Assembly: GCA_025966225.1 (NCBI GenBank)
Contig: JAOPVI010000399.1
Location: 1 to 54,129 of the forward strand
DNA length: 54,129 nt
Direction of reading: 5' to 3'
DNA from: Mycobacterium sp.
GTDB lineage: Bacteria; Actinomycetota; Actinomycetes; Mycobacteriales; Mycobacteriaceae
Shown here: piece after piece, positions 1 through 9,080 of the stretch
Numbering within the stretch: position 1 is the first letter of the stretch
How the letters are laid out: every line of letters begins with the position of its first letter
Made by a program: the position numbers and the translations under genes
The notes under the pieces: generated by a model
What the model was told of the DNA's origin: nothing
The model's database searches: none
Seen by the model: the letters and a program-made list of their open reading frames with translations, nothing else

Positions 1-360
1 AAGGCCGGGGTGAGCAACCCCTACCTGAGCCAGATCGAGCGGGGGCTACGGAAGCCCTCCGCCGACGTGCTGAACCAGATCGCGAAGGCGCTTCGGGTGT
101 CCGCCGAGGTGCTCTACGTCAGGGCCGGAATGCTCGAGCCCAGCGAGGCGAGCGACGTTCGCGACGCCGTCATCGCCGACACCGCGATCAGCGAGCGGCA
201 GAAGCAGGCGCTGCTCGAGATCTACGCGTCGTTCGTCGACCAGAACGCTGCCGGAGCCGCTCCGGCGGCGACATTGGCTGCCGGAACAGCGGCCGCCTTG
301 GCGGCGGCACCGGATGAGGTGGCAGGCCCCGAGCACACCGAGGAGCCCGTCACTGACTAA
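1..360 (+). CDS. XRE-family HTH transcriptional regulator, C-terminal part (Rv0474-like)
   Basis: The window opens inside this gene, so only the last 119 codons are present and the true start is upstream. The readable part begins in a Cro/CI-type helix-turn-helix: 'NPYLSQIERGLRKPS' is the recognition helix and following turn, and 'LNQIAKALRVSAEVLY' completes the fold. A linker helix rich in charged residues follows, then an Ala-rich low-complexity tail. In M. tuberculosis the XRE regulator Rv0474 sits directly before hbhA, and here hbhA begins 63 bp downstream. The DNA target cannot be read from the sequence. The fold is clear; the function is inferred from position. Confidence 0.85.
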   Translation, partial: KAGVSNPYLSQIERGLRKPSADVLNQIAKALRVSAEVLYVRAGMLEPSEASDVRDAVIADTAISERQKQALLEIYASFVDQNAAGAAPAATLAAGTAAALAAAPDEVAGPEHTEEPVTD

Positions 361-423
361 CGACCGATCCAGCGCTCAACCGACATCCAAGTAAAAGAAA
401 GATCCAGAGGAAAGGAATCAATC

Positions 424-1017
424 ATGGCCGAGAAGAACCAGCCGACCATCGAGGACCTGAAGGCCCCGTTGCTCGCCGCCGTTGGCGCCGCTGACCTGGC
501 GCTCGCCACTGTCAACGAGATCGTCGCCACCCTGCGTGAGCGTGCCGAAGAGGCCCGCACCGACGCCAATACGCGCGTCGGCGAGGGTCGCGCCCGCATC
601 ACCAAGCTCCAGGAGGAGCTGCCCAGCCAGGTCGACGAGATCCGTGGACGCCTGAACAGCGACGAGCTGCGCAAGGCCGCCGAGGGCTACGCCGAGGCTG
701 CCACCACCACCTACAACAAGCTCGTCGAGCGTGGCGAAGAGGCGCTGGCGCGCCTTCGTAGCCAGCCCGGCATCGGAGAGGCGGCAAGCCGCGTCGAGAG
801 CGTGACCGATCAGGCCGTCGAGCTGACGCAGGACGCGCTGGGCACCGTGGCCAGCCAGACCCGCGCCGTCGGCGAGCGCGCCGCCAAGCTGGTCGGCGTC
901 GAGCAGCCCAAGAAGGCCGAGAAGACAGCCGCGCCGGAGAAGAAGGCCGCTGCCAAGGCTCCGGCCAAGAAGGCTCCCGCCAAGAAGGCGCCTGCCAAGA
1001 AGGTCACCCAGAAGTAG
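424..1017 (+). CDS. hbhA: Heparin-binding hemagglutinin HbhA
   Basis: Surface-associated adhesin of mycobacteria that binds heparan sulfate and has also been linked to lipid bodies. The 197 residues show the family layout: a hydrophobic N-terminal stretch (about 10-40), a long Glu/Arg/Ala-rich coiled coil (about 40-130), and a C-terminal Lys/Ala/Pro tail with repeated 'KKAPA' units ending in 'KKVTQK'. The lysine tail is the heparin-binding and methylation region in the characterised protein. The ATG at 424 is preceded by a good ribosome site (aaagga). No classical signal peptide is visible, as is usual for HbhA. Identification is firm. Confidence 0.95.
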   Translation: MAEKNQPTIEDLKAPLLAAVGAADLALATVNEIVATLRERAEEARTDANTRVGEGRARITKLQEELPSQVDEIRGRLNSDELRKAAEGYAEAATTTYNKLVERGEEALARLRSQPGIGEAASRVESVTDQAVELTQDALGTVASQTRAVGERAAKLVGVEQPKKAEKTAAPEKKAAAKAPAKKAPAKKAPAKKVTQK

Positions 1018-1060
1018 TTTGCAATTCGACCAGGGGACGTGCCCCGCATAGGCTTGGAGC

Positions 1061-1357
1061 GTGCAGCTTCAATACCTTGCGGAGTACGTCCTCTTTGGTA
1101 TTCACATACTCGTCCTGATCGTCGCGATCTACGCGTTCGTCCACGCCGCGCTGCAGCGCGGCGATGCGTATCCGGCGGCGGGCAAGATGACCAAGAACGC
1201 GTGGCTGGGAATCACCGGCGGCGCGGTGGCTCTCGCGCTCGTCACGAACATCATCGGGCTCGGGATCACCGGCATTGCCATCACCGCGGTCGCCTCCGGT
1301 ATCTACCTCGTCGACGTGCGGCCGAAGGTCCTCGAAGTTCAGGGAAAGTCCCGATAG
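1061..1357 (+). CDS. DUF2516 small membrane protein (Rv0476-like)
   Basis: A 98-residue membrane protein starting with GTG. Two hydrophobic segments are visible, about residues 5-30 ('[20 protein letters not shown]') and 47-83, separated by a short polar loop with '[13 protein letters not shown]'. The positive end '[12 protein letters not shown]' suggests a cytoplasmic C-terminus. Size, two-helix layout and position between hbhA and the secreted DUF2599 protein match Rv0476. The biochemical role of DUF2516 is not known to me. Confidence 0.85.
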   Translation: MQLQYLAEYVLFGIHILVLIVAIYAFVHAALQRGDAYPAAGKMTKNAWLGITGGAVALALVTNIIGLGITGIAITAVASGIYLVDVRPKVLEVQGKSR

Positions 1358-1361
1358 GTCG

Positions 1362-1772
1362 ATGCGTGGTCTGCTCGTTGCCGCGGTCGTCGCCGCGGGC
1401 CTCACTCTGTGCCCGGCCGGCACCGCAAGCGCCGACCCCGACGAAGGTCCCCCGTTCATCGCCGATGCGCAGTGGGCGCACTGGGGCGACCTCACCAGCC
1501 TGCGCGTCTACCCGACGCAGGCCGGCCGCGACGAGTCCCTGATACCCGGGACCACCGCGCAGGCCGACGAGGCCTGGGGCGAGGTGCTGGCGCTGTCGCC
1601 CGAAGCGTCCAGTCCGGGCATGCGTGAGCAGTTCATGTGCCACTGGAACTACGCCGAACTGGCCGAGCCCGGCAAGACCAGCTGGAATCTCGAACCGTGG
1701 CGCCCCGAGGTCGACCAACAGCAGATGATTGCCGCGAGCTGCAATCCCGGCGGCACCGAAGAGTCGTTCTAG
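1362..1772 (+). CDS. Secreted DUF2599 protein (Rv0477-like)
   Basis: A 136-residue exported protein. The ATG at 1362 gives a textbook Sec signal peptide: 'MRGLLVAAVVAAGLTLCPA' followed by a likely cleavage after 'TASA'. The open frame extends upstream into the preceding gene, but an earlier start would bury the signal. The mature part is acidic and Trp-rich, with two Cys ('FMCHW' and 'AASCNPGG') that could form a disulfide. DUF2599 proteins are secreted and of unknown function. The stop codon abuts the deoC ATG with no gap, implying co-translation with deoC. Confidence 0.85.
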   Translation: MRGLLVAAVVAAGLTLCPAGTASADPDEGPPFIADAQWAHWGDLTSLRVYPTQAGRDESLIPGTTAQADEAWGEVLALSPEASSPGMREQFMCHWNYAELAEPGKTSWNLEPWRPEVDQQQMIAASCNPGGTEESF

Positions 1773-2450
1773 ATGTCGCGCTGGACTCGCGAGGCCGTCG
1801 CGGAACTCGTCGACCACACGTTGTTGAAGCCCGAAGCCACCGACGTCGACGTCGTGTTCCTGACGCAGGAGGCGGCCGAGCTCGAGGTGTACGCAGTCTG
1901 CGTCTCGCCTTCCCTGGTTGCGGCGGCGCGACGCTCGGCCGCAGTTGGCCTTTCCATCGCGACGGTCGTGGGATTCCCTTCAGGCAAACATGTTTCGGCG
2001 ATCAAGGCCCAGGAGGCACGGCTCGCGGTCGCGGCGGGAGCCCAGGAGGTCGACATGGTGATCGACGTCGGGGCCGCGGTCGCCGGTGACTTCGCGACCA
2101 TCCGAGCCGACGTCGCCGCGGTCCGCGCCGCGGTGCCCGACGTGGTGCTCAAGGTGATCGTCGAATCCGCGGTGCTGTTGGACCTCGCCGGGGAACAGAC
2201 GTTGGCCGACATGTGCCGCGCGGCCGTGGATGCCGACGCGGACTTCGTCAAGACGTCGACGGGTTTTCACCCCGCTGGCGGGGCCTCGGTACGCGCCGTG
2301 GAACTCATGGCCGCGACCGTCGGCCCGACCGTCGGCGTGAAGGCGAGCGGCGGCATCCGGACCGCGGCCGACGCCATCGCCATGCTCGACGCCGGCGCGA
2401 CGAGGTTGGGCCTGTCTGGAACGCGCGCCGTGCTCGACGGGCTGAGCTAG
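1773..2450 (+). CDS. deoC: Deoxyribose-phosphate aldolase DeoC
   Basis: Class I aldolase that cleaves 2-deoxyribose-5-phosphate to glyceraldehyde-3-phosphate and acetaldehyde in deoxynucleoside catabolism. The 225-residue TIM barrel carries the Schiff-base lysine in '[16 protein letters not shown]' and the second catalytic lysine in '[11 protein letters not shown]'. Substrate-binding motifs '[10 protein letters not shown]' and 'VVGFPSG' are also present. The ATG follows the previous stop directly. The gene converges on the DUF2993 gene with only 4 bp between the two stops, so there is no room for a dedicated terminator. Confidence 0.95.
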   Translation: MSRWTREAVAELVDHTLLKPEATDVDVVFLTQEAAELEVYAVCVSPSLVAAARRSAAVGLSIATVVGFPSGKHVSAIKAQEARLAVAAGAQEVDMVIDVGAAVAGDFATIRADVAAVRAAVPDVVLKVIVESAVLLDLAGEQTLADMCRAAVDADADFVKTSTGFHPAGGASVRAVELMAATVGPTVGVKASGGIRTAADAIAMLDAGATRLGLSGTRAVLDGLS

Positions 2451-2454
2451 CGGC

Positions 2455-3465
2455 TCAGAGCCCTGCGAAGCAACCGTTGGCGCGCTCGAGCGGAATGGGC
2501 GCGTCCTTCGTCGCGAACTTGGCGAGCACGCCGGTGTCGGTGACCGCAACGCTGGTGGCCTTGATGCCGAGCGGGTAGTTGTTCGTCAGCTTTTCGATGG
2601 CGGCGCTCAGCGGGTCTTGCAGTATCTCGCGGGGGATGGGTTGGCCGCCGAGCGTGACGTCGCTGACCTGCAGGGAGAGTGCCTCGTCGGCCACCACCGG
2701 CTTGACGGTGACGGTGCCCTTCTCGAGACCGCTGAAGGTGAACGCGACCGCGATGGTGCCTGCGCTCTTGTTGGTCGTGACGGTGTCGATGGTGATGCTC
2801 TTGGCCACTGTTTCGGCGCTGATCCTGTTGCCGAGGAGCGCCCCGATGAACGGAATCCGATTGAGCGCGCCGTCCACGACGGCCTTTATCTGCGTCGCCA
2901 TGTCACCGACGGAACTTTGCACGGTCTGCCTGATGCCGTCGGCGGTCCAGGTGATGGTCGCGTCGAGGCTGCCGATCGTGCCCTTCGAGTCGGCGGTGTC
3001 CTCGTGCCGGACGTCGTGAATGTTGATCTCGGCCTTCATGCCCTTGGCCTGGCGGATTTGATTGCCGGCCGTGGAGATCGAAATGTTGTCGTAGTGGCCC
3101 GAGAAGTACTGCGGCAGAAAGAGTCCGTTGCCGAATGACGCGGTCGCGCCGTCCTGAACGACGCACGCGGTTGCCGTGGCCACCAGATCGTTGGCGCGAT
3201 GCCTGGCGTAGAGCTCGCCACCGACCACTCCGGCGGTGACCAGTGCCAGCACGATGATGACGACGAGCGCGATCGACAGCGGATCGCGAAATGTCCGCTT
3301 GAAGAACGGCGCCTTGTCCGGTGGAGGCCCGCCGTCGGCGGACGGCGGAGCGGGCGGGTAGTGCTCGGGCGGGGGATAGCCCTGCGGGAGCTCCTTGGTT
3401 GGCTCCCCGGCGGGGGGCGGTGGCGTGGGCTGCCCGTCGGCAGGACGAGCCCAGGGCTCGGTCAC
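2455..3465 (-). CDS. DUF2993 membrane-anchored protein, second paralogue
   Basis: A 336-residue protein starting with GTG: a Pro-rich cytoplasmic head (about 1-50), one transmembrane helix near residues 62-85 ('IALVVIIVLALVTAGVVGG'), then an extracytoplasmic DUF2993 domain. DUF2993 is the family of LmeA, a mycobacterial periplasmic phospholipid-binding protein needed for normal lipomannan synthesis. It is clearly paralogous to the next gene on the same strand: shared 'PPEHYPPAP', 'ELYARHR', 'NYPLGIKA' and an identical 'CFAGL' end. It is the less H37Rv-like of the pair. The two genes are 1 bp apart and likely co-transcribed. Role inferred from family only. Confidence 0.85.
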   Translation of the reverse strand: MTEPWARPADGQPTPPPPAGEPTKELPQGYPPPEHYPPAPPSADGGPPPDKAPFFKRTFRDPLSIALVVIIVLALVTAGVVGGELYARHRANDLVATATACVVQDGATASFGNGLFLPQYFSGHYDNISISTAGNQIRQAKGMKAEINIHDVRHEDTADSKGTIGSLDATITWTADGIRQTVQSSVGDMATQIKAVVDGALNRIPFIGALLGNRISAETVAKSITIDTVTTNKSAGTIAVAFTFSGLEKGTVTVKPVVADEALSLQVSDVTLGGQPIPREILQDPLSAAIEKLTNNYPLGIKATSVAVTDTGVLAKFATKDAPIPLERANGCFAGL

Positions 3466-3466
3466 C

Positions 3467-4456
3467 TCACAGCCCCGCGAAGCACGGATCCTGTTGGCCG
3501 ACCGGGATGGTCGCGTTCCTGGTGGAGAACTTGCTGACGACGCCGGTGTCGGTGACCTGGACGCTGTCCGCCTTCACACCAAGCGGGTAGTTCTTGGTCA
3601 GCTGCGAGGTGAAGGCGTCGAGCGCAGGCTGGACGGTCTCGCGCGGCAGCGTCATGCCCAGTCCGGTGATCTGCTGCACTTCGAGGGAGACGCCGCCGTC
3701 GGAGACCTGCGGCTTGGCGATGATGCTGCCGAGCAGGCCCTGGAGTTCGACGGTTCCGTCGGACGGGTTGGTCGTCACGCCGGTGACGAAGCTGCCGACC
3801 AGCGGGATGGCGTTCTGGATCGTCTGCTTGATGCCGTCGGCCGTCCACGTGATGGTCGCGTCCAGTGCCCCGATCGTGCCCTTGGAGTCACCGGTGTCCG
3901 CCAGCCGAACGTCCGCTATCTCGATGTCGGCCTTCATGCCCTTGGCTTCGCGGATCTGATTGCCCCCAGTGGTGATCGAGATGTGGCCGTAGTGGCCGGA
4001 CATCCACTGCAGCAGAAATGGGCTGGCGCCGAACGATGCGCTGGCCGTGTCCTGCACGACGCACGCGGTGGCCTCGCCTACCAGCTGGTTGCCGCGGTGT
4101 CGGGCGTAGAACTCGCCACCGATGACGCCGGCCACCGCCAGTGCCACGACGATGACCAGCACCAGGATGATCGACGTCGGATCGCGGAGGACCCGCTTGA
4201 AGAACGGCGGCTTGGCAGACGGCGGGCCGCCCTCGCCGGCCCCGCCGGGCGCAGGTGCGGGTGGGTAGTGCTCAGGCGGGGGATGGGGCTGCTGGCCGAA
4301 CTGCTGAGTCGGCGGTTCCGGTGGGGGCGTGGCCTGCGGGAATTGCTGTGTCCGCGGGAGCGGTGCCTCGCCACGTTGCGGGATCTGCTGGGTCGGGGGG
4401 TCACCGGCCGAAGGTTGCGGCGTGTTCGATGGCGGCGGAGCCCAGGGATCGGTCAC
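3467..4456 (-). CDS. DUF2993 membrane-anchored protein (Rv0479c orthologue)
   Basis: A 329-residue paralogue of the neighbour. The cytoplasmic head is Gln/Pro-rich with three 'TQQ'-type repeats ('TQQIPQ', 'TQQFPQ', 'TQQFGQ'). One transmembrane helix lies near residues 92-115, followed by the DUF2993 lipid-binding-type domain. Segments such as 'QNAIPLVGSFVTG', 'DGTVELQGLL' and 'LTKNYPLGVKADSVQVT' resemble M. tuberculosis Rv0479c as I remember it more closely than the downstream copy does, so I take this as the orthologue and the other as the duplicate. The GTG start overlaps the nitrilase stop by 4 bp, placing the three genes in one minus-strand unit. Confidence 0.88.
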   Translation of the reverse strand: MTDPWAPPPSNTPQPSAGDPPTQQIPQRGEAPLPRTQQFPQATPPPEPPTQQFGQQPHPPPEHYPPAPAPGGAGEGGPPSAKPPFFKRVLRDPTSIILVLVIVVALAVAGVIGGEFYARHRGNQLVGEATACVVQDTASASFGASPFLLQWMSGHYGHISITTGGNQIREAKGMKADIEIADVRLADTGDSKGTIGALDATITWTADGIKQTIQNAIPLVGSFVTGVTTNPSDGTVELQGLLGSIIAKPQVSDGGVSLEVQQITGLGMTLPRETVQPALDAFTSQLTKNYPLGVKADSVQVTDTGVVSKFSTRNATIPVGQQDPCFAGL

Positions 4457-5268
4457 CCCCGCGATTCTGCCCTACCCGACCGGGTGAACTCGGCGCGGTT
4501 GCGCAGCACCGCGATGGAATCCCGCGCCGAGCCGACGGCCTTCAGATCGAGGTCGGCCACCAACAATTGCGGATCGGCCCCCGCCGACGCCCACACCTCG
4601 CCGGTGGGACCCGTCACCAGGCTGCCGCCGACGCCGGTCGGGCCGACGGCCGCGAGCTCGTCACCGGGGTAGGCCTGATCGACGGCCGCGACGATGCCGG
4701 TGGTGTCGATGGCCCTGGCCCGGGCCAGCAGCGTCCATTGTTCGAGCTTCCCCGGTCCGGTACCCCACGACGCGTGGACGGTGATCAGTTGGGCTCCGCG
4801 CCGGGCCAGTTCGACGTAGAGCTCGGGGAAGCGCACGTCATAACACGTGGTAAGCCCGACGTCGATGCCGTCGACCGCGATCATCACTGGGTCCAAACCC
4901 GGTGCGATGGAACGTGATTCGGTAAAGCCGAAGGCGTCGTAGAGATGGATCTTGTGGTAGTGCGCCTCGACCCCCGGCCCCGTCGCGATCAGGGTGTTGG
5001 TCACCCGCCCGTCGTCGCTCGGGCAGAACATACCGGCCACCACCACGATGCCGAAGCGAGCGGCGATGTCGCGTACCCCGGACGCCCATGGCCCGTCGAG
5101 CGGTTCGGCGACCGGTCCCAGGGGCACGCCGAATCGGCACATCGTCGCCTCGGGGAACAGCACCAGGCGTGCGCCGGCATCCGCGGCGCGGCGCGTGAAG
5201 TCCTCGACCAGCTGGAGATTGGCCGGTGGTTCGGCGCTGGACTGAAGCTGCGCCAGGGCAATACGCAT
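4453..5268 (-). CDS. Nitrilase-superfamily carbon-nitrogen hydrolase (Rv0480c-like)
   Basis: Hydrolyses an amide or nitrile C-N bond; the substrate cannot be told from sequence. With the ATG at 5268 the protein has 271 residues and begins 'MRIALAQLQSSAEPPANL', the normal family start. The catalytic triad is visible: Glu40 in 'LVLFPEATMC', Lys106 in 'YHKIHLYDAFG', Cys142 in 'LTTCYDVRFPEL'. A longer start at 5304 would add residues encoded by a copy of a dispersed repeat (5275-5297), so I prefer the shorter one. The stop overlaps the DUF2993 start. Confidence 0.9.
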   Translation of the reverse strand: MRIALAQLQSSAEPPANLQLVEDFTRRAADAGARLVLFPEATMCRFGVPLGPVAEPLDGPWASGVRDIAARFGIVVVAGMFCPSDDGRVTNTLIATGPGVEAHYHKIHLYDAFGFTESRSIAPGLDPVMIAVDGIDVGLTTCYDVRFPELYVELARRGAQLITVHASWGTGPGKLEQWTLLARARAIDTTGIVAAVDQAYPGDELAAVGPTGVGGSLVTGPTGEVWASAGADPQLLVADLDLKAVGSARDSIAVLRNRAEFTRSGRAESRG

Positions 5269-5274
5269 CTCGGA

Positions 5275-5297
5275 GGGCGGGAGCGAAGCGACCCGGG
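5275..5297. repeat. Dispersed short repeat, family B, copy 1
   Basis: One of five related GC-rich sequences of about 23 bp in this window, core 'GGAGCGAAGCGACC' with G-runs on both sides. This copy sits in the 46-bp gap between the methyltransferase stop and the preferred nitrilase start, antisense to both relative to the other copies' coding sense. Other copies: 24340-24362, 31278-31301, 47594-47618, 52762-52783. Confidence 0.7.
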
Positions 5298-5314
5298 AAG
5301 GCATACGGTCAACC

Positions 5315-6112
5315 CTACGACGCGGGTTGAGTGGGTGCGACGAAGTCCCATGGGACGGAGAGCACGCCGTCGCGCAGGCGTCGCCGCGGCGGTTCCACGG
5401 GGATTCCCTCGTCCGCGAGTAGCTCCAGCATGGCTCGCCAGCGCACCCTGGCCCCGAACACCCCGTGCCCGGCGGCACTGGCCCACGCCAGGTCGGCCGC
5501 CTTGAACAGCGTGTGGATGGGCTGCCCCGGCACATTGTGGTGGATGAGCACCTTCGGAAGCCTCTCGGCGAGCTCCGATGGACGCTCGATGGCGAACGGA
5601 TCGCAGGCCAACGTGAGGCTGAGCGGACCGTCGTGATTCAGCAGCACCCAGCAGCAGTGCCTACCGAGCTCGTCGCACGTTCCGTCGACGATCAGCCCGC
5701 CGGGTGCCAACCGACTCTGCATCTGCGCCCACGCGCTCGCGACGTCGTCGACGTGGTACTGGCGCAGCACGTTGAATGCCCGCACCAGGACAGGCCGCAT
5801 ACCCGCCAATTCGAAACCGCCAAGCTCGAATTCGACGTCGGCGGCACCCGCGATGGCGCGCGCGGTGGCGACCCGGTCGCGATGGATCTCGAGTCCAACC
5901 ACCCTGATGTCGGGGCGGACCAGCCGCAGCCGGGCGGCCAACTCCAGCGTGGTCACGGGCAATGCGCCATAGCCGAGGTCGACGACGAGGGGGTCGCCGG
6001 CCGTGAGCAGTGCGGTCCGGACGCGGGCGGCGTGCACCAGCCAACGGTCGCTGCGTCGCAACCGGTTGTACCCCGTGGTGCCCCGCGTGAGCTGACCGAC
6101 GGGACGACCCAT
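5315..6112 (-). CDS. SAM-dependent class I methyltransferase
   Basis: A 265-residue protein starting with ATG ('MGRPVGQLTRGTTGYNRL'). SAM-binding motif I reads 'LVVDLGYGALPVTTLELA' at about residues 42-60, with an acidic end to strand 2 ('VVGLEIHRDRV'). 'FNVLRQYHVDD' and 'LAPGGLIVDGTCDE' fit the later motifs of the Rossmann fold. The C-terminal third is Arg-rich. As I recall, H37Rv has nothing equivalent between Rv0480c and Rv0481c, so this may be a gene retained in environmental mycobacteria. The methyl acceptor is unknown. Probably in one minus-strand unit with the nitrilase. Confidence 0.85.
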   Translation of the reverse strand: MGRPVGQLTRGTTGYNRLRRSDRWLVHAARVRTALLTAGDPLVVDLGYGALPVTTLELAARLRLVRPDIRVVGLEIHRDRVATARAIAGAADVEFELGGFELAGMRPVLVRAFNVLRQYHVDDVASAWAQMQSRLAPGGLIVDGTCDELGRHCCWVLLNHDGPLSLTLACDPFAIERPSELAERLPKVLIHHNVPGQPIHTLFKAADLAWASAAGHGVFGARVRWRAMLELLADEGIPVEPPRRRLRDGVLSVPWDFVAPTQPAS

Positions 6113-6177
6113 AAGCAGGCAGTTTAGTGGCGAGGGGGGCACCGGTCGCGATCCACGCCGCGCAAGAACGCCCAGAG

Positions 6178-6684
6178 TCAGGCGTGCTCTTGAATCCACT
6201 CCGTCGTGAAGCGTTGCTCGGCGATCAGCAGGTCGACCAGCTGACTGCCGATGAAGTTCTCCACCTTGCCGCCGACGAGCGGGATGCGGACCTCGACGGT
6301 CGCCTTGAACTCCAGCCGGCAACCAGCGCCCGCGGGCACCAGCATCGCGGTGCCGTTCAACGTGGCGGGTGCGCCGGGGATCGAGCCCTTCACGACGGCC
6401 TTCGTCTGCCCGTCGAGCACGGGGCCCCAAGTCTCCTCGCGCACGAAACTCAGGTCGCCGTGGTGGAATTGGGTCACCACGCCAGGTAGCCGGTCGGCCC
6501 GCAGCGTCTGTGTCGTGACGACGTCCAAGCCACCATCGACGGTGGGTTCCATGGCGTCCAGCGTCGTCTTGTCGGCACCGGAGCCGGCCAGTCGGGCCAG
6601 CCAGTACCGCTCATCGCTGAATGCCCGGTAGACCTGTTCGACGCTGCCGTCGTACTCGGCTGCCATGTCGAAGGAACGCGGCAT
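6178..6684 (-). CDS. DUF2505 domain protein (Rv0481c-like)
   Basis: A 168-residue protein from the ATG at 6684; a GTG two codons upstream (6690) is an alternative. The sequence 'SFDMAAEYDGSVEQVYRAF' followed by 'YWLARLAGSG' and the remainder resemble a START/SRPBCC-like cavity fold, the usual description of DUF2505. No catalytic motif is visible. It is transcribed divergently from murB, whose start is only about 20-26 bp away, so the two promoters must overlap. Function unknown. Confidence 0.85.
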   Translation of the reverse strand: MPRSFDMAAEYDGSVEQVYRAFSDERYWLARLAGSGADKTTLDAMEPTVDGGLDVVTTQTLRADRLPGVVTQFHHGDLSFVREETWGPVLDGQTKAVVKGSIPGAPATLNGTAMLVPAGAGCRLEFKATVEVRIPLVGGKVENFIGSQLVDLLIAEQRFTTEWIQEHA

Positions 6685-6710
6685 AATCACCCACGCTACC
6701 GTTACCGCCT

Positions 6711-7763
6711 GTGGCCGGTTCGTACATCGCGGGTGCGGCGGTCGAGGAGTCGGTTCCGCTCGCGCCGTTCACCACATTGCGCATCGGGCCCGTCGCACGG
6801 CGGTTGATCAGGTGCGACACCACCGACGAAGTCGTTGCGGTGCTTCGCGCCCTGCCTGCAGGTGACCACGTCCTGGTGCTCGCCGGTGGCTCCAACGTCG
6901 TGCTTGCCGACCACCTGACCGACCTGACCGTCGTGCTGCTGGCCAACACCGAGCTCACCGTCGACGGGCCCCTCGTTCGCGCCGAAGCCGCGGCCATGTG
7001 GGACGACGTGGTCGTCACCTCGTTGGCGTACGGGCTCGGCGGACTGGAGTGTCTCTCGGGGATTCCGGGCTCTGCGGGGGCCACGCCCGTGCAGAACGTC
7101 GGCGCGTACGGCGCCGAGGTGGCCGACACCATCAGCAGGGTCAGGCTGCTGGACCGGCGCTCCGGTGCGGACCGTTGGATCCCCCCCGCCGAGTTGGGTT
7201 TCGGGTACCGGCACAGCGTGCTGAAGAACTCCGACCACGCCGTCGTGCTCGAGGTCGAGTTCGCCCTCGATCCAACCGGACTCAGCGCTCCGCTCCGCTA
7301 CGGCGAGTTGAGCAAGGCCTTGGGGGTCGAACCCGGCGCGCGGACGGACCCCACGCGCGTCCGCGAGGCGGTGCTGGCGCTGCGTGCAGGCAAGGGCATG
7401 GTGCTCGACGCGACCGACCACGACACCTGGAGCGTCGGCTCGTTCTTCACCAATCCCGTCGTGGCGCCGTCGGACCTCGCCCGGTTGCAGGCCGACCACG
7501 GCGACGTGCCCAACTATCCGGCACCTGATGGCGTCAAACTGGCCGCGGGCTGGCTCGTCGAGCGGGCGGGCTACGGCAGGGGCTTCCCCGGCGACGGGGC
7601 TCCAGCAAGACTGTCGACCAAGCATGCGTTGGCTGTGACCAATCGGGGTGAAGCCACCACCGAAGACGTATTAGCGCTGGCCAGGACCGTTCGCGACGGT
7701 GTGCGGGCCCGGTTCGGGATCGAGCTCACACCCGAGCCATGCCTGGTTGGGTGCGCACTCTAG
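6711..7763 (+). CDS. murB: UDP-N-acetylenolpyruvoylglucosamine reductase MurB
   Basis: FAD flavoenzyme that reduces UDP-GlcNAc-enolpyruvate to UDP-MurNAc with NADPH, the second committed step of peptidoglycan precursor synthesis in the cytoplasm. The 350 residues include the FAD-binding '[13 protein letters not shown]' and '[18 protein letters not shown]', the active-site arginine in 'YRHSVLK', the proton-donor serine in 'VGSFFTNP' and the late glutamate in 'LTPEPCLVG'. '[15 protein letters not shown]' is also typical. GTG start. The next gene, an L,D-transpeptidase, begins 15 bp later, so precursor synthesis and cross-linking are coupled here. Confidence 0.95.
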   Translation: MAGSYIAGAAVEESVPLAPFTTLRIGPVARRLIRCDTTDEVVAVLRALPAGDHVLVLAGGSNVVLADHLTDLTVVLLANTELTVDGPLVRAEAAAMWDDVVVTSLAYGLGGLECLSGIPGSAGATPVQNVGAYGAEVADTISRVRLLDRRSGADRWIPPAELGFGYRHSVLKNSDHAVVLEVEFALDPTGLSAPLRYGELSKALGVEPGARTDPTRVREAVLALRAGKGMVLDATDHDTWSVGSFFTNPVVAPSDLARLQADHGDVPNYPAPDGVKLAAGWLVERAGYGRGFPGDGAPARLSTKHALAVTNRGEATTEDVLALARTVRDGVRARFGIELTPEPCLVGCAL

Positions 7764-7778
7764 GTATCCTTTGTCGAC

Positions 7779-9080
7779 GTGAGCATGAACCGGCGGCAGG
7801 CAATGACCGCGCTCGCGGTGGGCGCCTCTGGCGTGCTGGCCGCCTGCGCGGGTAGGGGCCTGCCTCAATCCGGCCCCAAAACGGACGCCCCGTCCGCTCC
7901 GGTGACCACCTTCACCCCAGCGAACGCGGCGGCCGACGTGGCACCGACGGCGCCCATCGGCATCGACGTCGACAACGGATGGTTACAGCGCGTCGCACTC
8001 ACCAACCCCGATGGCAAGCCCGTCGCGGGCGTCATGAACCCCGAACGCACCTCGTTCAGTACCACTGAACCGCTCGGCTTCGGCATCGTCTACACCTGGG
8101 CCGGTTCGATCGTCGGTCGTGACGGCAAGTCCGTCCCGCTCGCGGCCAGCTTCACGACCGTCAACCCGCAGACTCAGGTCAACGGTCAGTTCCAGCTGGC
8201 CGACGGCCAGGTGGTCGGCGTCGCCGCGCCCATCATCCTGCAGTTCGACTCGTCCATCAGCGACAAGGCCGCCGTCGAACGGGCGTTGATCGTGACGACG
8301 GACCCGCCCGTCGAGGGCAGCTGGGCCTGGCTGCCGGACGAGGTCGGTGGTTCCCGCGCGCACTGGCGCACCCGCGACTACTACCCGGCGGGCACCAAGG
8401 TTCACGTCGCGGCCAACCTGTACGGCGTCCCGTTTGGCGATGGCGCGTTCGGCGCCCAGGACTCGACGCTCGACATCGAGATCGGCCGACGCCAGGTGGT
8501 CAAGGCGGAGGCCTCGTCGCACCGCATCCAGGTGATCACCGACGCAGGCGTCATCCTCGACCTGCCGTGCAGCTACGGCGAGGCCGACTTGCCCCGCAAC
8601 ATCACCCGCAGCGGCATCCACGTGGTCACCGAGAAGTACGAAGACTTCTACATGTCGAACCCCGCGGCCGGCTACTCCAACGCCCACGAGCGCTTCGCCG
8701 TCCGGATCTCCAACAACGGAGAGTTCATCCACGCCAACCCCAGCACCGTCGGGGTGCAGGGCAGTAGCAACGTCACCAACGGCTGCATCAACCTGTCGCT
8801 CGACAACGCCCAGCAGTACTTCAGCACCGCGATCTACGGCGACCCCGTCGAGGTGACCGGCACGTCGATCGAACTGTCCTACTCCGACGGCGACATCTGG
8901 GACTGGGTCGTCAGCTGGGACGACTGGAAGGCGATGTCGGCGATCAGCTCCGCGAAGCCGCCATCGAACATCCCCAGCAGCGCGCCCGCGACGCCCACCG
9001 ATGCGCCCACGCTGTCTGGCACGCCGACGACGACCCCACCCAGCCAGGCCGGTTCGGTTCCTACTGCTCCGGGCGGGTGA
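7779..9080 (+). CDS. lprQ: L,D-transpeptidase lipoprotein (LprQ/LdtMt5-like)
   Basis: Cell-wall enzyme that forms 3->3 peptidoglycan cross-links. The N-terminus has twin Arg ('NRRQAMTAL') and a lipobox 'VLAAC', so the protein is a lipoprotein. Two Ig-like domains (about residues 45-130 and 135-245) precede a YkuD catalytic domain. The active site shows His318 in 'EFIHANPS' and Cys336 in 'TNGCINLS', where many family members have 'SHGC': the second His is Asn here. The tail after about residue 390 is Pro/Thr/Ser-rich. GTG start; an ATG two codons in is possible. Its last 20 bp overlap the convergent SDR gene. Position matches Rv0483. Confidence 0.92.
   Translation: MSMNRRQAMTALAVGASGVLAACAGRGLPQSGPKTDAPSAPVTTFTPANAAADVAPTAPIGIDVDNGWLQRVALTNPDGKPVAGVMNPERTSFSTTEPLGFGIVYTWAGSIVGRDGKSVPLAASFTTVNPQTQVNGQFQLADGQVVGVAAPIILQFDSSISDKAAVERALIVTTDPPVEGSWAWLPDEVGGSRAHWRTRDYYPAGTKVHVAANLYGVPFGDGAFGAQDSTLDIEIGRRQVVKAEASSHRIQVITDAGVILDLPCSYGEADLPRNITRSGIHVVTEKYEDFYMSNPAAGYSNAHERFAVRISNNGEFIHANPSTVGVQGSSNVTNGCINLSLDNAQQYFSTAIYGDPVEVTGTSIELSYSDGDIWDWVVSWDDWKAMSAISSAKPPSNIPSSAPATPTDAPTLSGTPTTTPPSQAGSVPTAPGG

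Noticed and set aside
3395..4672. A 425-codon plus-strand frame opposite the DUF2993 genes.
   Set aside because: The minus strand carries two paralogous proteins with clear anchor and domain; the plus frame has shadow composition.
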